From the NCBI GenBank assembly GCA_022009755.1, contig CP091722.1, positions 1,992,001 to 2,056,000 of the forward strand: DNA of 64,000 nt. Reading direction: 5' to 3'. A program made the position numbers and the translations under genes. Below the pieces are notes generated by a model. That model was not told the DNA's origin. It did not search any database and saw only the letters and a program-made list of their open reading frames with translations. This document shows positions 58,206 through 64,000 of the stretch, piece after piece. Numbering within the stretch: the stretch's first letter is position 1; each line of letters starts with the position of its first letter. The stretch comes from Oscillospiraceae bacterium. GTDB taxonomy: Bacteria > Bacillota > Clostridia > Christensenellales > QALW01.

Positions 58206-58364
58206 ATGTCAGATACCCAAAATAAAAACCGCAGTATACTTAAAAACAGCGCAGGCGTTGCCGTCACGGTAAAGGATGCCGTTGTGCTGGGCTGCATGCT
58301 CATCATATTTGTTGCGGCAATAGCTGCGGCAGTGCTTGTCGGCACTGCGGGAGCAGCATCGTGA
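58206..58364 (+). CDS. Small single-pass membrane protein
   Basis: A 52-aa open frame directly abutting the ispF stop and overlapping the radA GTG by 4 bp. A charged N-terminus (SDTQNKNRSILK) is followed by one hydrophobic helix (VVLGCMLIIFVAAIAAAVLV). The tight packing between two conserved genes argues it is translated. It was not recognised as a known family. Confidence 0.6.
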   Translation: MSDTQNKNRSILKNSAGVAVTVKDAVVLGCMLIIFVAAIAAAVLVGTAGAAS

Positions 58365-59740
58365 AGGGCGATAGAAGCGTGTTCGTATGCTCCGGCTGCG
58401 GCTACGAGTGCGCAAAATGGCTGGGCAGATGCCCCGGCTGCGGGCAGTGGGGCACGCTGGAGGAAACAAATGCAAAGCCGGATAAAAAAAGCGCCCCGGC
58501 TTATTCCTCCCGCAGCAGCGCCATACCCTTTTCGCAGATAGACAGGCAGTCCCAGCCGCGTTTTTCCACCGGCATTGCAGAGCTGGACGCAGTTACCGGG
58601 GGCGGAATTGTGCCCGGCTCCCTTGTCTTGTGCGGAGGAGATCCCGGCATAGGCAAAAGCACGCTGCTGCTTCAGCTTGCCGGAAATGTGGCATCGGGCG
58701 GAGACACCGTAATATATGCCTCCGCGGAGGAATCGGCACAGCAGGTAAAGCTCAGGGCGGATCGTCTGGGCGTGGGCTGCGACAGCCTGCTTATGCTTGC
58801 TCAAACCGAGCTTTCGGACATAATTGCGGAAATTGACAGAGTAAAGCCCCGCCTTGCCATTGTGGATTCCGTGCAGACGGTATATCTTGAGGAGGCAAAC
58901 GGCACGCAGGGCAGCGTAAGTCAGGTGCGGGAATGTACCTCGCGGCTTATGCGCTATGCCAAAAGCAGCGGGGTGGCAATAATCCTTGTGGGGCATGTAA
59001 CAAAGGAGGGCGTCCTTGCCGGGCCAAAGGTGCTGGAGCATCTTGTGGATACGGTGCTGTATTTTGAAGGGGATAAAAACGGTGCCTTCAGGATACTGCG
59101 CGCGGTAAAAAACCGCTTCGGCTCCGTAAACGAAATAGCCGTGTTTGAAATGACGCAGCAGGGCATGAAGCCGGTAAGCAACCCAAGCGCGCATCTGCTG
59201 TGCGGCCTTACGGCAGCCGGCAGCTCGGTGCTGTGTACCGTGGAGGGCACCCGCCCGCTTATGTGCGATGTTCAGGCGCTTGTGTGCAAAACGGCGTTTC
59301 CCGCTCCCCGCAGGTCGGCAAACGGCTTTGATTATAACCGCACCGCAATGCTGCTTGCGGTTTTGGAAAAGCGGGCGGGCTATGTTCTTTACGATAAAGA
59401 TGTGTATGTAAACGCCGCAGGAGGAATACGCATAGACGATCCCGCTGCGGATCTTGCCCTGCTTGCGGCGGTGGCCTCGGCATACAGAGATATTGCCATT
59501 CCCGCGGGCACCGTTTTTATGGGCGAGGTCGGCCTTTCGGGCGAGCTTCGCAGCATAAGCGGGACGGCGGCGCGCGTGTCGGAATGCATGAAGCTTGGGT
59601 ACAGGCGCATCGTGCTGCCGGCATCGGGCGCAAAGGAGCCGGATATCGCAGGGGCGGAAATCATGCGCGCCGACACGCTGGAACAGGCGCTGGGCTTTTT
59701 CGGTTTGGGAAAAAGAAAAGGCCGCCCGGCGGATGATTGA
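58361..59740 (+). CDS. radA: DNA repair protein RadA (Sms)
   Basis: 459 aa, intact. An N-terminal CSGCGYECAKWLGRCPGCGQW zinc finger (VFVCSGCG...CPGCG), Walker A GDPGIGKSTLL, the RadA-specific KNRFGSVNE motif, and a C-terminal Lon-like domain (GLSGELRSISGTAARVSE). RadA promotes branch migration during recombination. It begins with GTG at 58361, overlapping the small upstream gene. In Bacillus radA, disA, yacL, ispD and ispF lie together; here disA is absent and the order differs. Confidence 0.96.
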   Translation: MKGDRSVFVCSGCGYECAKWLGRCPGCGQWGTLEETNAKPDKKSAPAYSSRSSAIPFSQIDRQSQPRFSTGIAELDAVTGGGIVPGSLVLCGGDPGIGKSTLLLQLAGNVASGGDTVIYASAEESAQQVKLRADRLGVGCDSLLMLAQTELSDIIAEIDRVKPRLAIVDSVQTVYLEEANGTQGSVSQVRECTSRLMRYAKSSGVAIILVGHVTKEGVLAGPKVLEHLVDTVLYFEGDKNGAFRILRAVKNRFGSVNEIAVFEMTQQGMKPVSNPSAHLLCGLTAAGSSVLCTVEGTRPLMCDVQALVCKTAFPAPRRSANGFDYNRTAMLLAVLEKRAGYVLYDKDVYVNAAGGIRIDDPAADLALLAAVASAYRDIAIPAGTVFMGEVGLSGELRSISGTAARVSECMKLGYRRIVLPASGAKEPDIAGAEIMRADTLEQALGFFGLGKRKGRPADD

Positions 59741-59849
59741 CAGCCGAAAAACAGACAATCTGCGGCATATCAGAGCAACTGATAATGCGAATATAAAGCA
59801 TATAATGATTTAATAATACGAAAGGGCGCAAAGCGCAAGGTAAAATAAT

Positions 59850-60911
59850 ATGTGGAAAAAAATCGTAAGAATACTGGCATTTCCGTTGGGTGCGGTATTC
59901 GGAGTGGGCATAGTGGAGGCGCTGGAGGGCTTTGCAAATGCACATCCCGAATGGGGCATAGCCCTTACGCCGCTTGCCACCGGCGTTATTTACGGCGCGG
60001 CGGCTGTCGTGTTCGGGCTGATATTCTTTCTTTTAAGCGCCGGGTTTGTAAAATGGCTGAGCGATACCCTTTCCGGCATGGAGCGCGGGCTTTCCAAAAT
60101 GCCCTTCAAGGAGCTGCTTTTATGCGTGTGCGGCTTCATGGTGGGGGTAATAATCGCCTTTTTGCTTACGCTGCCCTTTATGCTGTTTTTGAATGCCCCC
60201 CTTATCACCCTGTCCATATGCATAGTGCTCTATGCCAGCTTTGCGCTTCTGGGTGTGCGTGTGGCGCGCTCCCGCATAAACGAGGTGCGCTTCAGCGATG
60301 ACGGCGATAAGCCCGCGCCCTGCCGCTATGTGCTGGACAGCTCCGTAATAATCGACGGCCGTGTGGTGGATATAATCGAGCTTGGCTTTCTCCGGGGGGA
60401 GATCATCATTTCAAACATGGTGCTCTCCGAGATACGCCGCATCGCAGACAGCGACGATATCCTCAAGCGCGCCCGCGGCCGCCGCGGCCTTGATATGCTG
60501 GCACGCCTTCAGGGCATGAAGGATGTGAATTTAAGCATCGATGAAACGGCGCAGTCGGAGGAGGATATTGATTCCCGCCTTGTAAAGCTGGCCGGGAAGC
60601 TGGGCGCCGATCTTGTAACAAACGATTATAATCTCAGCCGCATCGGTAAAATGCAGAATGTGCGGGTGCTCAATCTCAACGACCTTTCCAATGCCGTAAA
60701 GCCGCTTATGCTGCCCGGCGAGGAAATGCGCCTGCAAATAGTCAAGGAGGGCAAGGAGCCCGGTCAGGGCGTTGCATATCTTGAGGACGGCACCATGATA
60801 GTGGTGGAGGGCGGACGGCGGTTTATCAGCCAGGAGGTGGACTGCGTAGTTACCAGCGTGCTTCAGACCAGCGCCGGACGCATGATATTTGCAAAGCTTA
60901 AAGAGGCATAA
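59850..60911 (+). CDS. PIN/TRAM-domain membrane protein (YacL)
   Basis: 353 aa. Four N-terminal hydrophobic segments precede a PIN-like nuclease domain (YVLDSSVIIDGRVVDIIELG, then SDDILKRARGRRGL and TNDYNLSRIG with conserved acids), and a C-terminal TRAM-like domain (GQGVAYLEDGTMIVVEGG). This is the YacL architecture of the Bacillus radA cluster. It presumably acts as a membrane-associated RNase; activity is not shown. The start at 59850 follows an A/G-rich leader. Confidence 0.9.
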   Translation: MWKKIVRILAFPLGAVFGVGIVEALEGFANAHPEWGIALTPLATGVIYGAAAVVFGLIFFLLSAGFVKWLSDTLSGMERGLSKMPFKELLLCVCGFMVGVIIAFLLTLPFMLFLNAPLITLSICIVLYASFALLGVRVARSRINEVRFSDDGDKPAPCRYVLDSSVIIDGRVVDIIELGFLRGEIIISNMVLSEIRRIADSDDILKRARGRRGLDMLARLQGMKDVNLSIDETAQSEEDIDSRLVKLAGKLGADLVTNDYNLSRIGKMQNVRVLNLNDLSNAVKPLMLPGEEMRLQIVKEGKEPGQGVAYLEDGTMIVVEGGRRFISQEVDCVVTSVLQTSAGRMIFAKLKEA

Positions 60912-60959
60912 CACAAATACGGCGCCCCTTTGCGGCGCACCGTCATATAAGCACAAACG

Positions 60960-60993
60960 CCGCGCATAAAGCCGTTTTCGGTTTTACGCGCGG
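60960..60993 (+). terminator. Hairpin after yacL
   Basis: CCGCGC and GCGCGG close a stem-loop with inner CCG/CGG pairing near 60960-60993. The T tail is weak, so termination is uncertain. Confidence 0.4.
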
Positions 60994-61079
60994 TGCCTTT
61001 ATACACCCCGTCCATATGAGCCGCGGGTGTTTTTTATCGGCGAAAAGCAAGATAAAGGCAAATATATTCCGTCACTGTA

Positions 61080-61107
61080 TTGATTTTCAAAAAATGCATG
61101 TTATAAT
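61080..61107 (+). promoter_or_regulatory. Promoter of the right-hand ABC exporter
   Basis: TTGATT (61080-61085) and TATAAT (61102-61107) with a 16-bp spacer, 77 bp before the start. Confidence 0.6.
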
Positions 61108-61183
61108 ATACAAAAAGCGTCATTGCAGTACATTTTCCGCAATACGGCAAAGCAGCGCGGCAAAAGATAAAGGAGGCGGATGG

Positions 61184-62984
61184 ATGAAAAAGTGGTTAAG
61201 TAATTGCAAACGGGTTATAAACAACACATTTTTTATGCTCAAAATATTGTGGAACACCGATAAGGCGGCCTTCTTTGTAGAAATTGCCGTATCTGCCTTT
61301 TCAAAAGTTGTTGAGCCTATATCCGTGCTTTTGACAAAAGCGGTCATTGACAATATTACTACGGTAAGGCAATTTGATACCGTGGTTTATATCTTCCTTG
61401 TATATATTGCCTTAAAAAGCATTTCGCTATTTACAATGAACTGGCTCAATAATACATATTCCCCCAAAAAAATGCTTAAATATAACAGCAGAATAAATAA
61501 TATTCTGCTTAATAAAATGAAAGAAATAGATGCCGAGTGTTTTGATCAAAGCGATTTTTACAATAAATACACGCGCGCGTTTAATGAAGCGGAGAGGCGG
61601 GCGGTATCCGTTTTCAGTTTCATAATAGGCCTTCCGGGAACGATCGCGGCACTGGTGCTGCTCATATGCTCCATAAGCATCATGAGCCCCCTTATATTCG
61701 TTTTTGTATTGCTTTCCATGCTGCTCAGCCTTGTGTTTAATCTTAAACAATAACCTTATGCACAAAGAAAATGTGGCAAATACGGGAGTTTATCGTATAC
61801 AGGCATATGTAAAACGCATTTTCTATCAGCCGCATTTTATAAAGGATCTTAAGCTGGATTCCGGCTTGTCCGATTTGTTTTTGGACAAGTACAACAGCGC
61901 CGTAAAATTAAAAGAGGAAAATATAAAAATATACGGCAGAAAAACACGCCGTCTGTTCAATGTGCAGGGGCTTATATCCAATATCCTGCTTAATGTTGCA
62001 ATACTTTTGTTTCTCACCTATCAGGTGATCTACAATAATATGAGCCTTGGCACCTTTTTGGCATTAGAGAGCTTTCAGGCCATGCTGCCGGGGCAGCTGG
62101 AGAGCTTTTTCCGGCTGATATCCAAGGCGCATGAGAACAGTCTCTTTATTGACGATTTAAGAACGGTACTGGATTATAAATCCAAAATCGAATCCGATAC
62201 CGGTCTGCCTACGGTGCAGGGGGAAGCGCCGGAGATAGTCTTTGACGATGTTTCCTTTTCCTATTTTGAAGCGGAAAACAATGCGGTGGATCATGTCAGC
62301 TTCAAAATCGGTAAGGGCGAAAAAATAGCCGTTGTGGGCTATAACGGTGCGGGAAAAAGCACCTTGATAAAGCTTCTTTGCAGGCTGTATGATGGTAAAA
62401 GCGGCACAATAACAGTAAACGGGAAGAATATAAAGGAATATAATGCCGAATCATATAGGAACAATATATCCTGCGTGTTTCAGGATTATAACATTTACGG
62501 CCTTACAATTGCGGAAAATGTTCTCAGAAAAGCAAGTACGGATAAGGAAGAGAAGCTCACGGTGTCAGACGCGCTGCGGCGCGCGGACCTTTCACAAAAG
62601 GTCGATACCCTGCCCAATGGGCTGAATACGATACTTTCCCCCGAATTTGAGGGCGGAATTACGCTTTCGGGCGGAGAACAGCAAAAAATGGCAATTGCAC
62701 ATTCCGTCATAAAAAAGGCGGGGCTGCTGCTGTTGGACGAGCCGTCCAGCAGCCTTGACCCCGAAGCCGAATACAGAATCTTCCGAAATCTGCTGGAGCT
62801 TGCGGAGAATAAAACCGTGGTTCTTATCTCGCACCGCCTTTCAAATGTTACCTTTGCCGAAAAAATAATTTTTATGAAGGACGGCAAAATTGCGGAAATG
62901 GGTTCACATCAGGAGCTTATGCAGCATAACGGCGAGTATGCGCGCCTGTTTACAATGCAAAAGGAAGGCTATGAAAATAAATAA
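61184..62984 (+). CDS. ABC exporter (permease-ATPase fusion), frameshifted
   Basis: About 600 aa after removing one A near 61750. Six membrane segments and an ATPase domain with GYNGAGKSTL (Walker A), LSGGEQQKMAIA (signature), LLLLDEPSSSLDPEA (Walker B) and ISHRLSN (His switch). There is no N-terminal C39 peptidase. Lower GC than genes to its left. Exporters of this type accompany ribosomal peptide and other small-molecule clusters, and the next gene supports that reading. AAAGGAGG precedes ATG 61184. Confidence 0.9.
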
Positions 62985-63010
62985 TTATTCAAAGGAGCAA
63001 ATATAATTTT

Positions 63011-64000
63011 TATGTATTCTTTTTGAACAGTGCAGACAAGAACTGCTTAACTATCTTACGCGAAATAGCATTAGCGCAAGAGATGTAATCAAAAAAATCT
63101 TTTTTTGTTTACTATGAATGATGTATTTATTAATTATATTGAAGAAAAATTCAAAAAGTATACTACGATTTAAGTGTGCGAAGAAATACTTATGAAAGAG
63201 CAAGGCACAAGGCTATATTAAAACTAATTGATGAACTTAATAATTTGTTTAATATTTACGGAATTAAAGTAGTGTTTTTAAAAGGCGTTCCGTTGGAAAA
63301 TGATTTATATCCAGATGGAATTATTAGATATATTTCTGATATTGATGTATTATTTCAGTATAAGGATATTCCTATTGTCATAAAAATTTTAGACGAGTTA
63401 GGATGCAAAACTCAAAACAACGAACCATATACGGAAAAAATACTTATTGAATATCAGCATGGTCGTGATAATCATTTGATTCCTGCTATTAAAAAGATTG
63501 ATTTTGACAAAAAAGAGTTTTATATAGGGGTTGAGCCGCATGTCTACTTTTCTAAAAGTTGTAATGTAGCCAAAATTGAAAATCAGACTAATCATTTGAA
63601 TGAATTTGCAACGGACTACTTTACACAGCAAGTAATATTCAGAAGCAGTATTACACAAGTATATGGGAACAGTATTCGTACATTGGATGCCATTGATAAT
63701 CTGATATATGTTGCACAGCATTTTGCCAGTCATTTTTTAGATTCAATATTTACATCAATCTGTCATGAGACAAATCCGTATGGTCCAGCTAATCTGCGTG
63801 GTGTTTTTGAAACTATGCTTCTTGTGAACAAGTATTTATATATGAATGAAAATGTGTTTTTCGAGAGAATAAATGAACTGGATGAACAGGCGAAATTAAG
63901 AGTATGTTTAACCATAATTTGCGGAAATCAAATAAGTAAAGAAATTATTTCGGATAGTCTTGTTAATAGATGCATGGACTATATAAACAACGCAACAATT
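63011..64000 (+). CDS. Nucleotidyltransferase-like protein (PF14907 type), partial and frame-broken 5' end
   Basis: An AT-rich gene running off the window. One open frame from about 63164 to 64000 encodes the domain core FLKGVPLENDLYP followed by RYISDIDVLFQ, which is the LKG...DIDxLF pattern of uncharacterised nucleotidyltransferases (PF14907). These often occur in RiPP and other peptide clusters. The likely start is the ATG at 63011 behind an AAAGGAG site, but the frame is broken near 63025, 63110 and 63160 before reaching the core. GC falls to roughly a third, unlike the rest of the window. The 3' end is outside. Confidence 0.7.

Overview
This 64-kb window comes from a moderately GC-rich, endospore-forming, low-GC-type Gram-positive lineage (Bacillota, most likely an uncultured gut Clostridia). 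SpoIIE, a PdaB-like deacetylase, HPr kinase HprK, Veg, a T-box leader, a CIRCE element and Shine-Dalgarno starts of the AGGAGG type point to Bacillota. Paired rhamnosidases, a GH36 enzyme and sugar ABC importers fit a host-associated glycan user; the habitat is inference.

Layout. 0-3 kb: housekeeping tail of a ybaB-recR operon, an M29 aminopeptidase and a UlaG-like hydrolase. 3-10 kb: two tandem cytoplasmic GH78 alpha-L-rhamnosidases and a convergent FAD oxidoreductase. 10-16 kb: Na/Pi symporter, HprK, ROK sugar kinase and small genes. 16-19 kb: a membrane-anchored propeller-like protein divergent from an unusual HTH-GH36 fusion. 19-22.5 kb: tRNA-Arg, thioredoxin, Veg, a DUF1540 protein, a DNA-binding protein with striking promoter dyads, and a polysaccharide deacetylase. 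22.9-35.5 kb: a co-directional glycan-import and envelope locus with a giant substrate-binding protein, two permease pairs, an NHL/TPR membrane protein, a Yip1-type protein and a DUF5696 lipoprotein, but no ATPase. 35.7-45 kb: a heptad-repeat protein, HxlR/cupin pair, membrane proteins, spoIIE and a cell-surface protein. 45-52.8 kb: Hsp20 (CIRCE), Ppx/GppA, T-box-metG, a glycosyltransferase and a second FAD oxidoreductase. 53-61 kb: a heterodimeric ABC exporter and the rqcP-ispDF-radA-yacL cluster. 61-64 kb: an ABC exporter followed by a markedly AT-rich, truncated nucleotidyltransferase-like gene, possibly the edge of an acquired peptide or natural-product island.

The central theme is carbon acquisition. 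Rhamnosides and alpha-galactosides would be imported intact and split in the cytosol, phosphorylated by ROK-type kinases, with HprK available to link sugar state to catabolite control. The 23-35 kb locus looks like a complete outer-surface sensing and import unit that borrows a shared ATPase.

Quality caveat. More than 30 apparent single-base indels, nearly all in 2-7-base homopolymers, break otherwise good genes, including the normally essential ispF. I read them as sequencing errors and annotate the whole locus in each case, giving the break positions.
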